NCBI GenBank assembly: GCA_963575745.1
Contig: CAUYUJ010015504.1
Location: 1,166,579-1,230,578 of the forward strand
Direction: 5' to 3'
DNA length: 64,000 bases
DNA from: Prorocentrum cordatum
Lineage: Eukaryota; Sar; Dinophyceae; Prorocentrales; Prorocentraceae
Position 1 is the stretch's first letter. Each line of letters starts with the position of its first letter. Positions 21,085 to 32,812 of the stretch are shown here, piece by piece. The translations under genes and the position numbers were made by a program. Below the pieces are notes generated by a model. It was not told the DNA's origin and ran no database searches. It was given only the letters and a program-made list of their open reading frames with translations.

Positions 21085-21419
21085 GAGGAGGCCGACGTGG
21101 GGGAATGAAGACGACCATGATTAAGAGGCACGGCAACACAGGGCAAGTCGCTGGGGTGAGGTGCCGAGCGGAGAACGTCGCCAGGATGATAAAGGGGAGA
21201 CGGACGCAGAGCGGGGGCAGGGAGAGCAGCGGGAGCGGGATAGGGGGGGGGGCATAGGGACGGCTGAGCTGGGAGGAGGGAGCATGAACACGAACAGGAC
21301 TGCGGGGCTTAATCCGACTGCTGAACACCTGCACCGCGTCCTGCACACCAAAGCCGCCTGCAATCTTCACACCGGCACGGCATCACAGCAACGAAAAGGG
21401 CGCCTGGTAGAAGCAGGGA
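21085..21419. other. Unassigned spacer
   Basis: Nothing recognised. Polypurine-leaning between 21190 and 21290. Confidence 0.35.
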
Positions 21420-21835
<416 letters not shown>

Positions 21836-22029
21836 CGGGGGGGCGCTTGCGCGCACCAGCCAACCGACGTACTGCGCGACCTCCTCCGTCCGGGGACCGA
21901 GCACCTCTGCGGTTCGGCGGGGGCGGGCTGGGCCAGCTGTGGAGCCGAGGCATCTGAGCAGTGAAGAGCTGGCCTCGTCGTCGTCCTCCTCCGCCTCCTA
22001 CTCCTGGGCCTTAAACCACCTCCTCCTCC

Positions 22030-22340
22030 TCCTGCTCCTCTTCCATATGAATTCCTCCTCCTCCTCCTCCTCCTCCTCCTCCTCCTCCTCCTTCCCCTCC
22101 TCCTCATGATCATGAGTCGTCCACGCCCCACACTCAACCACAGAGGCTCCCCTCCTCCTCCTCCTCCTCCTCCTCCTCCTCCTCCTCATGATCATGAGTC
22201 GTCCACGCCCCACACTCAACCACAGAGGCTCCACAGAGGGGGCACGTGGAATCCCAGGGAGGAGGAGGGCGAGGAGGCGACAGAGGCTCCACAGAGGGGG
22301 CACGTGGAATCCAAGGGAGGAGGGCGAGGAGGCGCTGCGC
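22030..22340. repeat. CTC tracts with two nested duplications
   Basis: A CTC tract with ATGATCATGAGTCGTCCACG and CCCACACTCAACCACAGAGG occurs twice in tandem (22050-22150, 22153-22230). GCTCCACAGAGGGGGCACGT then occurs twice (22228, 22284). Recent tandem duplication of microsatellite plus flank. Confidence 0.8.
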
Positions 22341-22479
22341 TGACGCCCACTGGAACAGGGCGGGGAGAAAGACGACGAGAGGAAGGCGGGAGAGGCAGAA
22401 GCCGATGGCCAGGAGGAGGGAGCGACGGTCCCAGACCCCCGATGCCGTGAGTTTTGTCGCAACGTCGACCCCCAGAGCG

Positions 22480-22643
22480 AAGGGGCCCAGGGACACACGA
22501 ATAAATAGACACAAACAGCAGGATTTCCCGTCTTTCCATATTTGTTGGATTCTCGTCTTCCCCCCCACCACTCCCCATATTTTCCCATATTTTCCCGGGG
22601 ACCGACGATTCATTGTGCCTGTGTGTTTTTGTTCCCCTCCTGA
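22480..22643. mobile_element. MITE family 3, copy 2
   Basis: AAGGGGCCCAGGGACACACG left end, TTTTGTTCCCCTCCTGA right end; AT-rich centre as in copy 1. Confidence 0.75.
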
Positions 22644-23106
22644 CCAAAGTCCATCCCAGAGGTCTCTCGACACCTTCCGGTGAGGGCCTCCGGAAGCCGA
22701 AAGTAGCCAAAAACCTCCCGCCGTGATTTTTTCAAGGACCGGCCACGGCGATGTTTAAAACGCGTTGGCGTTCAGAACGAACAACGCGTTTGAAACAAAA
22801 ACGACCAACACAACGAAGCAACCACGAAAACGAAGACGGAGGACAAACCGAAGGCAAAAACCAGGCGAAACAGCGCTGTGGTGGGCTCTTGGACTTTTGC
22901 ACAGCGCGAGGGGGTCTGGGGTGTCGCCCCCCCGCCGGGAAGCTCGCTGCCCCTGCGCCCCCGAGGCCTCTGTGGGGCCCCGCGGCGTGCCCCTCGGCCC
23001 GCTGCTTTTCAGGCAGCGCGCTGGGCGACCGCGGAGGGGCTCCCTGGGCATCCTGGGGACACCCCGGGCTGAGGGGAGGCGACAAGGGGGCGATAGGCAC
23101 AGGGAT
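22644..23106. other. Unassigned spacer between two family 3 elements
   Basis: No gene recognised. A frame on plus (22765-23616) spans both this stretch and the MITE. Confidence 0.35.
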
Positions 23107-23267
23107 CAAGGGGCCCAAGGACACACAAATGAACACACTCAAATAAAAGGATTCCCGACATTTTCCCATATTTTCTGGGTTTTTGAATTCCCCCCCACTT
23201 CCCATATTTTCCTATATTTTCCTGGGGATCGACGATTAATTGTCTGTGTGTTTTTTTCCCCTCCTGA
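23107..23267. mobile_element. MITE family 3, copy 3
   Basis: CAAGGGGCCCAAGGACACAC left end, TTTTTTTCCCCTCCTGAGA right end; CATATTTTCCTATATTTTCC in the centre. Confidence 0.75.
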
Positions 23268-24035
23268 GATGCATCGATCTGGACTCGGCGATGCATCGTC
23301 GATAGATCGGCGACAGGCCCCCGAGAGTGAGCCCGCACCTCCCGGGGCGGGCTGGGGCTATCGGGCCCCTATCGGCGACCAATGGGCGTTTGGGGGCCGA
23401 TGCCCCCCCCCCCTATTAGGGGGGAAACAAACCTACCTCGCTTTTGACCACCCTCGCTTCCAAGAGATACCAAACGATGCCAAACTACGGCCTGTACTGG
23501 TCAGGCCGCTTGACGAGGAGGCGCGTGGTATGACTTGGTTTTGCCTGGAAGCGAAAGCGGGGGATGTTATTCACGCTCAGACCTGTGCCTATCCCCCCCC
23601 CTATCGTTGCCCCTGATGGGCCAGGGACACCTGGAGCCGGGCCGAGGGAGGCAAAGCCGCATGAGCAGAAACTCTCGGAGGCCCGCGGATCTCTTTGGGT
23701 CGGCGATGGGCCTCAGGGGCGGCACCGGAGGTGCCGCCAGGGGGGGGGGCAGCGCCGACCGAGGACATCCGCGTGCTCTGAATCTGGGTGCTCTAAGATA
23801 CGCAGGCGTGGGTCTTATCAGGTTTTCAAGCTTGGGCTTCCGAAGCCGAAAAAGTTGCTAAGTCTGCAAGGTCGTTGCTCCGAAGGCGGCATGACTGAAC
23901 TGGTCGGTCAACGCGCAGACCCAGGACGTCTCAGTGTAATTCGAATGTTTTGCGCACGCGTGTGGCGATCCCGGAAACGGAATGATGCTTGCGCTCTCTC
24001 GTTGCACCGTGAATGTCGACAACTCGGTGGCCCAC
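23268..24035. other. Spacer with fold-back ATCGGCGA repeat
   Basis: 23287-23395 resembles the 5217-5318 hairpin element. From 23430 a plus frame reads YLAFDHPRFQEIPNDAKL and on, with unusually non-repetitive residues, but I recognise no family and see no clear splice borders. Confidence 0.3.
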
Positions 24036-24285
24036 ACTGCGAGGAGCGACAGGAGGAGGAAGAGGAGGAGGAGGAGGAGGAGGAGGAGGAGGAGGAGAAG
24101 GAGGAGCAATAACGGGAGCAGGAGGAGGAGGAGGAAGAGGAGGAGGAGGAGCAGGAGCAGACGGCGGAGGAGGAGGAGCAGCAGCAGGAGGAGGAGGAGG
24201 AGGAGGAGGAGCAATAACAGGAGCAGGAGGAGGAAGAGGAGGAAGAGGTTGAGGAGGAGTTTGGAGAAGGAGGAGGAGGGCTCCT
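24036..24285. repeat. (GGA)n tract, left arm of inverted pair
   Basis: Imperfect GGA with GCAATAACGGGAGCAGG interruptions repeated twice. It faces the CTC tract at 24420-24570, so the two can pair. Confidence 0.85.
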
Positions 24286-24419
24286 TGGTCCTCGCGCCCC
24301 ATCGGGTGACTGATGCGGGGTATGAGTCGCTCCACCTGCTCTTCGCCAGGCGTGCCCCTCCTCCATAATTGTTCCATCTCGGCCCCTGCTTGTCCTGGAA
24401 CCGACCCTCCTGCTCCGCC

Positions 24420-24570
24420 ACCCTCCGCCACCCTCCTCCTCCTCTCCTCCTCCTCCTCCTCCTCCCTCCTCCTCCTCCTCCTCCTCCTCCCTCCTCCTCC
24501 CTCCTCCTCCCCCCTCCTCCTCCTCCTCCTCCTCCTCCAATTCCTCCTCCTCCTGCTCCTCCTTCTCCAC
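24420..24570. repeat. (CTC)n tract, right arm of inverted pair
   Basis: CTCCTCCTC with CCCTCCTCC interruptions. It is the inverse of the tract at 24036-24285, about 135 bp away. Confidence 0.85.
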
Positions 24571-24718
24571 CTCGACGGACCCGAGGCCCTCCTCAACGGT
24601 AAACCACCTCCTCGCGTGGGTGCTTAGACCGATCTCTGGTTTAAGACTAACGGATTCCTTCGGCCCAAACGGGACACGTGGTTTTCAGACCCACCAGGTC
24701 CTTCAAACCACGTGGGCG

Positions 24719-24918
24719 AACAAGGCAACAACGAAGGGAGTGACACGCCAATCGCAGAGTCGTTCAATCGCCACGTCGACAATCTCGCCACTGCTGGCGC
24801 ACGCCTCCACAGCCCACCACAAGGCCTTACCGACGTCCCCAAGTGGCACCATATAATCGCGGCACTCCTGCATAGAACGGCTGTCGCCATTTACGGCCGA
24901 CGTCACCTAACGCTTCCC
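24719..24918 (-). CDS. Possible internal exon, unknown protein
   Basis: The minus frame gives a compositionally normal peptide with EVDV-like alternation (GDVGKALWWAVEACASSG, then DWRVTPFVVALFAHV). Possible borders are an AG at 24919-24920 followed by G, and a GT after the CACGTG codons near 24719. No family is recognised and no partner exons are found. It may be chance. Confidence 0.2.
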
Positions 24919-24920
24919 TT

Positions 24921-25653
24921 GCCTGGCAGAAGAGCGGTGACTCGAGGGAGAAACTCAGCAAGATGAAGCTAAACTCTCTCACCACAAGCCAAAGCGGGCA
25001 CGAACCACCAGGCACACCAGGCGACTCCGATCATCCCGACGATCCACATAGACCCGAATACTGTGATCATCTCGATGATCCTTGGTCCAACCTGCTCGAC
25101 GACCTCGACGGAGAGGGAATCGATCCGCTCGGCTCAAGCTGCTCTCCGATTGGCGAAGATGGTCACATGTCTCCCCTATGACCGAGTCACAGCAGAGAGG
25201 ACCACGGCGGCCTTCACGACGCGAGCCAATCGATACTCTCCAACGGGCACGAACTGGCCGCCGTCACACCCCCCCCTCCACCACCAGGCGAGTTGCTCCT
25301 CCCAACAGGGTGCGGGGGCAGCGAACGGCCACGGACCGACGCTGGCACAGTGCTCGGCGCCCTGGGTAATTACCCAGCGGACCGACCGTAGGCAACCCTC
25401 CACACAGCACCTCTCGGCGGCCTGTCGGCAGCCTGACGCCAGGAAGTTATCCTCATCGCGAGCATCAACGCGTTACATCAGTGACCCAAACCACCTCGCT
25501 CACTCTCGCCAGCACATCCAGGAGCAGCCAGCTCCTTTGCTAGACGGCCTCCACCCATCGCGAAATGCCTGGGACGGCTTCCAGCAGGCCCTCCGACCTG
25601 CCGCTTCCCTTGGGGCGTGCCCCCAGGACAACCTCCAGGCCCTGCTGCTCAAC
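24921..25653. other. Unassigned stretch
   Basis: A 197-codon plus frame (25063-25656) ends exactly at the family 4 MITE border. It has no recognisable domain and is not called. Confidence 0.35.
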
Positions 25654-25657
25654 TAGA

Positions 25658-25882
25658 GGCCTCCTAGATGGGTCCGAGTAGATGGGGTCGAAGGATCGCG
25701 CCGCATCGCCAATGCATCGCCGATGTATTGGCGATGCATCTGCGATGCACCGGCGATGTCGGCGATGCATTGGCGCCACTGACGTGGCGCAAGTCGGGCT
25801 CCGAATCGAGCGGCATCGCCGATGCCTCGGCGATGCGGCGCGATCCTTCGACCGCATCTACTCCGACCCCATCAGGGAGGCC
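25658..25882. mobile_element. MITE family 4, copy 1 (225 bp)
   Basis: Inverted repeats of 45-50 bp: GGCCTCCTAGATGGGTCCGA on the left and the inverse of TCCGACCCCATCAGGGAGGCC on the right (first 20 matched), continuing into GAAGGATCGCGCCGCATCGCC. Exact 4-bp direct repeats TAGA border it (25654-25657, 25883-25886). The core is a GGCGATGCATCGCC palindrome cluster. Related pieces lie at 26335-26399, 38999-39060 and 42074-42287. Confidence 0.8.
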
Positions 25883-26168
25883 TAGATCAGCGCGCGGCAC
25901 ACCAATGCTGGCGCCCTCTCCCCCTCCCGGTGGGTTGCGCGCGAACCGTTGGCACCTCTTCTGCTGCCCTTGCTCTGGGCCGCCGCGGGGGGGGCCCCAG
26001 GACGGCGCCGCCACTGCCAGGGCGCCGCACCACGCATGCCAGCAGGTGTGCACGGCCCGCGTCTCGCTGTGTTTGCGGCTGCGCAGAGGGGGCGAGCCTC
26101 ATCCTCCTCGCCACGCCCCGCCTCTGCCTTCCAGCCTCCACCTCCGCCTCCTCCTGCGGTTCGCACTC

Positions 26169-26271
26169 CTTCTCCTCCTCCTCCTCCTCCTCCTCCTCCT
26201 CCTCTTTTTCCTCCTCATCCTCCAACTCCTTCCCCCCTCCAACTTATGGTGGTGGTGGTGGAAACAGGTCC
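26169..26271. mobile_element. MITE family 8, partial copy (CTC core plus right end)
   Basis: A CTC tract is followed by CCCCCCTCCAACTTATGGTG and GGTGGTGGAAACAGG, the right terminus of family 8. No left terminus is visible. Confidence 0.5.
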
Positions 26272-26334
26272 AACAAGAAAGGCCCCTCGTCATCTTTCAA
26301 GCCGTCCCCTGGTCGCCCGCGCTCGTGCCCTGGC

Positions 26335-26399
26335 CCGATGCATCGGCGATGCGGAGCGATCCTCCGACCCCATCTACTCCGACCCCATCGAGGAGGCCT
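26335..26399. mobile_element. MITE family 4, right-end fragment
   Basis: GATGCATCGGCGATGCGGAG through CTCCGACCCCATCGAGGAGGCC (shown shortened) matches the right end of the 25658-25882 copy. The left end is missing. Confidence 0.6.
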
Positions 26400-26634
26400 A
26401 AAGAGGAGGAGTAGGAGTGGGTCCATGGTCCCGGCCATGATACCCACCCGCCCCTACAGTCAATAGGGGGCAGAAGATCCGCCCCGAGGGTAACCACCCG
26501 GACACGCGAAGCCGTTGCGTGAACGCACCCAGAGAAGGAATCAGACAGGGCAGGGCTGTTTAGTAAACGCCCACGGCCGTTTCGTGAACGCCAATTGTCC
26601 GGTCTGGGTGGCTTTTCCTCCCTTGAGCCAAGTC

Positions 26635-26745
26635 GAAGAGGAGGAGGAGGAGGAGGAGGAGGAGGAGGAGGAGGAGGAGGGGGAGGAGGGAGGAGGAGGA
26701 GGAGGAGGAGGAGGAGGAGGAGGGAGGAGGAGGAGGAGGAGGATG
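26635..26745. repeat. (GGA)n tract
   Basis: Almost pure GGA. A second tract follows at 26893-26995 with the spacer GACCGCGTTGGGCTCAGAG between them. Neither is coding. Confidence 0.9.
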
Positions 26746-26892
26746 TAGAAGGACCGCGTTGGGCTCAGAGTGGCTCGGGATGTCGGGCCGCTGCTGGGAC
26801 TGCTGCCGTGGAACCTGCCTGCGGCCAGGGCTCGCCGTGGCAAGAAGAGCCTCCTCGTTCCTTGCTGTGCGTTCTTTACGGTAGCACGAGCA

Positions 26893-26998
26893 GGAGGAGG
26901 AGGAGGAGGAGGAGGAGGAGGAGGAGGAGGAGGAGGAGGGGAGGAGGAGGAGGAGGAGGAGGAGGAGGAGGAGGAGGAGGAGGAAGTGGTGGTGGTGG
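26893..26998. repeat. (GGA)n tract
   Basis: Pure GGA from 26899 to 26985, ending in a GTGGTGGTGG run. Confidence 0.9.
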
Positions 26999-27600
26999 TG
27001 AAGCATCAACTGGTCCTGAATCCTGCTCGACGGATCAGCGGCGACCGATGGGCGGCGTGGGATCACTGTGTACCCGCCGATGTCAAACAATCGCCATCCC
27101 CCGTGGCCCCCTCTCCAGGACGCATGGCTGGAGTGGACGGGTCGAAATCAGGCAACAAACACGAACTCAAGGCAGAGCTAAGGTGGCACATACGAGGAGG
27201 AGGCACAGAAGAAGGAAGGCCAAGAGGAGGGAGGACAAGAGGGACGAAGGAGGGTAGGCGCCACCGAAACTCATTCAGGCTAAAGAACTGCACGAAGCAC
27301 TCGGGCACGTAGTTGGCACGAAACCTCTCCTCTAGGAGTTGTGAATTGGCCGGCCGGGTAAACGTCGCCACATTTAGGGGGAAGGGGAAGAGGAGAGGGA
27401 CGAGGACGGAGGCGGAGGGGGAAGAAGAGGAGGGAGGGCAAACAAAGCAACGTGGTCATCGCCCGACTGCCTGTCAGTCTGGGCGCCCGCATGACCTGGC
27501 TGCGCGACCGCAAACAATTCAGTTACACAGTTTTGACTCCAATAGACCGAGCCACAAACCGACGTCTGCAACGCAACACTAGGGAACCAACGCCAGGGCC
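26999..27600. other. Spacer downstream of the LINE
   Basis: Purine-leaning with GGAGGAGG and GAGGGACGAGG words; no gene recognised. It may include the 3' untranslated part of the LINE, but no A-tract is obvious. Confidence 0.35.
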
Positions 27601-29136
27601 CTATCCCCTGCGTCGTCTTCCTCGCTCCTGGACGGGCTGTTCAGGAGGCTCCCAAGTTCCCCGAAACCTTACGCGCCCGCGCTCGAGCACAGTCTGGCCT
27701 ACAGCAATACAACTCACAACATTGCTAGCTGCACCCGGCGTGCTCACATCCCTCTCACTCTGCTCACTACTCATGACTTGCGATGCCTGGAGCTGCGGAG
27801 GAGCCGCTCCGGACTGCCCTGCACCTTCCTCTCCTGCGTCGTCCTGGGGGGCGGTCCTATTTTGGCCTGGCTGCCCATCTTGACGAAGAGCGCCGTGATG
27901 ACGCCATTGATCGGCACCATGAAGATGCCGCCCCCCAGCGTCGTCCACGCGTTGACGAAGTAGGTGTGGCGCACCATGCGGTTCTTGATGGCCACCTCCT
28001 TCTCCGCCCATACCTCCTTGACCTTCCAATATTTGAGATACTCTGCTGCCGTCACCATCGGCAGCGTCCTGATCGCATTCACGAACTCGGTGAGGGCCTT
28101 CAGCTCCTTCTGAACGTCTTGCTGCTGCTGAAGCCAGGCGTTGCCTACCAGCGCCTCGAGCATCGCCATGCACAAGACGACGCCTGGATGACCCTGACCG
28201 TGATCCGCTGGCTTGGCCTTGACTGCGTCCATGCACTGCTCGATCGTCGTGATCGCCACCGCGTTCAGCTCGTTCTCCTGAGGAAGAAGCTGCGTCGATA
28301 AGAGACAGCCCTCCAGCGCTCTGTTGCGCTGAGCCGTGTTGAGCTGGAGTTTGATCAGGCCCGTCGCCGTCTCTCCATCGGACTCGTCGGTGTCCGCGGC
28401 CATCATCGCAGCACCTGCGTCGCCTCCCTGTCGCCCCTTCTTCTGGGGCTGGGGCGGGGGGCGCTCGCCGTTGGAGCCACCACCGAAGGAGATCTTGGGA
28501 GAGTCCGTCGCCAGCCGCTTCTTGGCCTCCGCTAGCTTGCCCTGGTCGATTGCCAGCGCCCACAACGACATCAGCAGTGAAGACGAACTGAGCTGCACTC
28601 GGCAGTTCAATGTGTGTTCTGATATGCCTCTGGAGTTGCTCGAGAGAAATGTGTTCCAGACCGCAGGCCGGGCAGGCTAGCGATAAGGGCTGGACTACCT
28701 CATGCTGCACAGGGCTGCGATCACAATGGCACGCATGATTGAGGAATAGCCGCCGAACATGCTGCTGGGATATAGCGCGCGTGGCATGCACACTCATGCA
28801 CAAAGGGCATTGGTTAGTTATTGTAAGTAGCTGGCTTAATGCACGATGACCATGGCTGCCTTCTCGGGTGAAGCGCATGTGCGCGTGCCACGCAGTTTGC
28901 GAGTCAAACGTGAGCCCACATACTGCCCCACTACTAGTAGTTTCATTACATACCCAGACAGGTGCAGGTGGCGGTTCAGGTAGCTGCTCATCTTGTACAT
29001 CCCTAGGTTCGTGTAGTGCTCGGCCTCTAGCATCAATAACCCCCTCCCAAAAACGCTGACGTAGTTTAGCGACATTGAGTTTCAGGAACTTCGCGCTGAA
29101 CTGCGGGGTGAACACCTTGAAAACCTTGCCCTCCAT
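27601..29136 (-). pseudogene. LINE zinc-finger region
   Basis: Only about the first 180 codons are in the ancestral frame. They hold three Cys/His fingers: C63-C73-H84/H86 (CNETTSSGAVCG), C110-C113 with H126 and H134, and a canonical C2H2 finger at 155-175 (CPACGLEHISLEQLQRHIRTH, first 20: CPACGLEHISLEQLQRHIRT), coordinates 28612-28674. Past that point the real product moves to the next frame and this one becomes Gly/Arg/Gln-rich noise. Confidence 0.8.
27771..28610 (-). pseudogene. LINE C-terminal domain
   Basis: 279 codons directly after the third zinc finger, in a shifted frame. It begins with a Ser/Leu-rich segment and GKLAEAKKRLATDSPKISFG, then a helical region (TTIEQCMDAVKAKP, DVQKELKALTEFVNAIRT) and EVAIKNRMVRHTYFVNAW. 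No enzymatic motif. In dinoflagellate elements of this kind a helical tail of unknown role follows the fingers, so it is read as part of the same polyprotein. Confidence 0.7.
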
Positions 29137-29205
29137 CTCATCTAAAAGCTCTTTGCCTTTTTCAAGGTGAACAATCGAACTAATGTCATTCGCCGCCTGC
29201 AGAGC

Positions 29206-30273
29206 CTAGGGGTCCCCTTGGAACTTGCCATCGGAGTCGCGATGCAGCTGCCAATCAGTTACTGTCGGGGTCTGCTCATCTGGAAGTTGCCCAAACATTG
29301 CCGCCACAAGTTGCTGATTTTCTTGCCGATGTTGCGTGATTTGCTGCAGCCAAGTTAACCGTCTTATTCGTAATTCCAGTTGAGATGGAATCAAGCCCAG
29401 CCTCCCCCACACCTGTCGTGTTTGCAACGCCGTGTATTTAATGCCCCCATCAGGCCGAGCTTGTTTCAGCGTAGCGTCCCCCTTAAGAAGCTTCCTCCCC
29501 CACATCAGCAACAACCCATCAATCATGTCATAGTCACTCGCCAAGGGAATGAAAGCTTCCATGCCACTCAAAGCCGCGCCCTGGACCCTCGCCTGGAACA
29601 CAATCAGTAAGATATGCCGAGGAATTCGAGGACGATGCCAAAAGTTGCCCATGGAGTACCAGGCCCTATACATATGCTTCTTGATTGCAAGCCTCTGTTG
29701 TGATGTAGTTGAATTATGATGAAAGTGAATGCCAAGATATGGTGCATGCTGACAAACCTGGCCGGCTACATCACGCGTATATTGTGCAGATGTGAAGCGT
29801 CTCGACCGCGTGTGGGCTCCAACTCCAACAAATCGAGGAACGACATTTTGCTTGCTGGTATTCTGTGCACCCCCTACTGTATACAAGCACTCATCTAAGT
29901 CCTGGCTCGCGCCATTCACAGCCTTGACCACTCCATCCGCTGTTCGAGACACGCACTTGTGAGCTATATCATCCATGAATACCGTCGTGCTGATGTCAAC
30001 CTGTGCTTCTGGGTCTTCTCCGAGGAGGTCTGAACACATGAGGTGCTGACCGTAAATTTTGGCATGCTGGAGGTCAATCCACGGGGCGAGTACACATCTA
30101 TCGAACGTGCGCGTGTATTTAGTGGGTGCTGCTTGATGGCCTTGCAGAACTCCTTCTCCCACCCGAAAATGTCCCTCCCCACCCACGCACTCCAATGATA
30201 TGATACTATTGTGATTGCATGCGTGCCCAAGAAAAATACCCCTTGGATCTAGATGTAGATAGTCTGTCATCAC
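29206..30273 (-). pseudogene. LINE reverse transcriptase, C-terminal half
   Basis: Continues the polymerase in another frame. GVLQGHQAAP (41-50) is the LQG/SP motif and TTVFMDDIAH (97-106) holds the FMDD catalytic pair (29968-29979) where most LINEs have YADD. Later residues (TKQARPDGGIKYTALQTRQVWGR, in pieces) match the connection region of such elements. It ends at an in-frame TAG (29206-29208); the same frame continues with LQAANDISSIVHLEKGKELL into the next segment, so the stop is a mutation and not the natural end. Confidence 0.85.
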
Positions 30274-32455
30274 AGGCGGTAGCCGCTATACTGCCAAACG
30301 CGTTGGCCTGGTCATAGAATATGGTGCAATGTGACTTCCTCAGCTGTGTCAACCGCCAACTGGATATAAGTTGCATGCGGATTGCCGACTCTCTCCTACG
30401 ATGCCGAAGGCCTCCATGCAGATACGGGGGGTACAGTTTATCCGAATAACAGATCTCACCGCGACGACCAACATGCTTGGAAAACGCCTTACTGAACGGG
30501 CAGGTGCGATGTACGAGTCGCAATGTCTTCATGCCCGTTTTGTCCGTCGGCTTGGGGAGACAGCAACCTGACGACCTCAACCAATCCAGGGGTACTTTAC
30601 AGCTGCCCCTGACGTCCCACAAGATCCCCCTCACACGTCTGTCAAACCAACTCATGGAAGGGATATCCGCACTGAAAGCCTGCTGCTGATCACGGTACTT
30701 GCGATCTCGACGGGTGGGGTGGAGCAGCGTCCGAAAGATCTCGAGGGGGAGGCTCCAGCTTGGCACCGTTTTGCGATACTTCATACTAAGCAGAGCGGCG
30801 CGGACTCCAGAGAGATCACACAGAGCCTCGTCCTTAAAGCCAGGCTCATACATGTCGCAACCCAGGCCCTCCTCATGTCGATCAGGTGGTAAGTTGGCCA
30901 CTTCGACCATCTCACACGATTGGCCACCCTCTCGTCCCGGCTGTGCAAGATGCTCGCGCCATATCTCACGTGTGGGCCTATACGACAAATGTGCGTTGTA
31001 GAACCTTTTCCCAGGACCCACCGGTGTGCATGCTATGCGCCGTGTGAGCCTATGTGCATAACTCCACTGCCGCTGCTGTAGGGCTTCTCGAAGCTGCTCA
31101 GCTAGATCCTCCATCCTCAGCTCTTGTTTCATCTTCCTCTGGTTCCTGACCTGCCGAGTGATCCTAAAAAGCTGTTGCTGCGTGCTGGTGAGCTCCTGCT
31201 GCTGCTCCTCAGTGAGTGTGCCGATGTATTGCCGAAGACGTGCGCGCTCACGCAGAAGATCTTGCTGTGCTTGCCGTGCCTGGGCATATGCGCTACCATG
31301 TTCGTGAACGTGCTGAGCAAAGTACCCAAGAGCTAATGGTCGAATCGCAGATATGAGTGCCTCCCAAGCTTGATCAGGCGTAGCCTTACCCTCCAGTGCT
31401 TTCCATTGGGGATAAGTATTGTAGCACATGTCCTCCACCTCTTTCAAGAACCGCCCCCGCCAGAGCCCCTTCACCACTCCTTCCACCATCCTGTCCATGT
31501 CCCACCTCTCCTCCTTCTTCCTCCTCTGCGAATGCGGGAATGAAAGGATGTAGTCTACCTGTACAAGAAGCGGGTAGTGGTCCCATCGCTGACGAATCGG
31601 AACAAGTCGAAGTGCTCGACCCTGTTTTTCTAGAATACGGCATTTGCGAACATGAGACAACCAAGAATAGGGAGCGCCAAAATAATCTATTCTGCTTTGA
31701 GACTGCCGTCCATAGAAGGTCGCCTGTCCACCTATATACGTATTGACGAGACAGAGGCCGAAGTCTTCCATGTATCCACGGAGTTTGTGCATGCAGTAGT
31801 GTTCCTGTGCAGGGTTAAGCGGGCCGATCGGGTTCATAGCGTCAACTACATGATCGGGAGGAGGGATGCCTGAATGATCATTTACATCTCCACCGAATAT
31901 AATTGAGCACCTACCGGGTTGCTCGCAGCTGGTCTTGCGCATCCATTCGATCATGGCGTCCACCGTCTTATTATATACTAGATTGCGTCGCGCAGTCGAA
32001 GGTCGCGGTGGAAAGTAGACTACGAAGCACAATAAATGGAAGCGTCCCGAGCGCAACAAGACCGCCCCCAGTCTGCCTTGTAAGGCCGCCGGTGGCGAAT
32101 ACACTGCTAGAATATGGGAAACACGAAGAGATCTCTTGCGCAACCTAATCTGCACTCCTGCATGCGCTGTCGTGAACGGGGACCGGCCGTAACCCCAATT
32201 GAGGATGTGGTGCGTGCGGTCCAGGATACTCGTGCAAGTGTCGTCCGTGTATCTGCGTCTCAGCCTGGTGCCCACGATGAATTGTATGTCCTTCGTGTCG
32301 TACGCTGCACTGACATCATCCGCCCTACCGTGTTGCACGAGCGAGCACACATTGTGTACAACAAAGCTCCATGCCATGTGGGATAGTGGGGGGATGGCAG
32401 AGAGAACAGGGGACGGGAAGAGTGCGCAGGCGGCGAGCCCGCAAGATGGGGTCAT
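30206..32455 (-). pseudogene. LINE endonuclease plus N-terminal reverse transcriptase
   Basis: 749 codons. A better start is Met27 (32377). Residues 27-300 are an exonuclease-endonuclease-phosphatase domain: VHNVCSL strand near 33, FGGDVNDHSG (187-196) for the GDxN catalytic site, SRIDYFGAP (254-262), and WDHYPL (291-296) for the terminal His site. The usual catalytic Glu of the second motif reads Gly in IVGTRLRR (60-67). Residues 390-470 are charged and Gln-rich. Residues 610-720 begin the reverse transcriptase: KVPLDWLRSSG, LPKPTDKTGMKTLR, and FYDQANAFGSI (713-723), the first aspartate motif. The frame then shifts; the last 25 residues are off-frame. Confidence 0.85.
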
Positions 32456-32485
32456 TCGGTACGGAGAATGGACGGTACCTCAGCC

Positions 32486-32812
32486 AGGGTACCTGAGGAG
32501 GAGGAGGAGGAGGAGGAGGAGGAGGAGGAGGAGGAGGAGTAGTCAACACGCCCCTCGTGGACGCCCTCGCCTCGCCCCGCGGCAGGCGGTAGGCCTCCAC
32601 CCCCCTTGGAGGGGAGGGCGGGGCGGGCTCCTGGAGGCCGCGCAGGGTGACGGGGACGTCTGCGGATAGGCGGATCGCCTCCCGGCGCGCGTGCACGCGG
32701 GGACAGAGGGCAGAAAACCACCCTCATTCCTCGCCTCCTCCTCCTCCTCCTCCTGCTCCTCCTCCTCCTTTTCCTCCTCCTCCCCTTCCCCCTCCCCTTT
32801 CCCCCCCCCTGT
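32486..32812. repeat. GGA tract and facing CTC tract
   Basis: GGA (32490-32540) and CTC (32733-32812) flank a 190-bp GC-rich spacer, an inverted pair like the ones at 24.0-24.6 kb and 51.9-52.6 kb. Confidence 0.75.

Larger units (their letters stand above)
27601..32455 (-). mobile_element. Non-LTR (LINE-type) retrotransposon, broken
   Basis: Reading on the minus strand, one ancestral polyprotein of about 1600 codons is visible in order: apurinic-type endonuclease, linker, reverse transcriptase, thumb/connection region, three zinc fingers, and a C-terminal domain. The frame is broken at about 30284 (shift), at 29206-29208 (in-frame TAG) and just after 28612 (shift). Base composition is far less GC-rich than the surroundings, as expected of a separate lineage of sequence. 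It is bracketed by GGA/CTC tracts (32490-32540 and 26893-26998). Target duplications were not found. As it stands it cannot make full-length protein. Confidence 0.9.

Noticed and set aside
26624-26634. CTTGAGCCAA as a relic spliced leader
   Set aside because: Only about ten bases match, and no ORF, tail or target duplication accompanies it.
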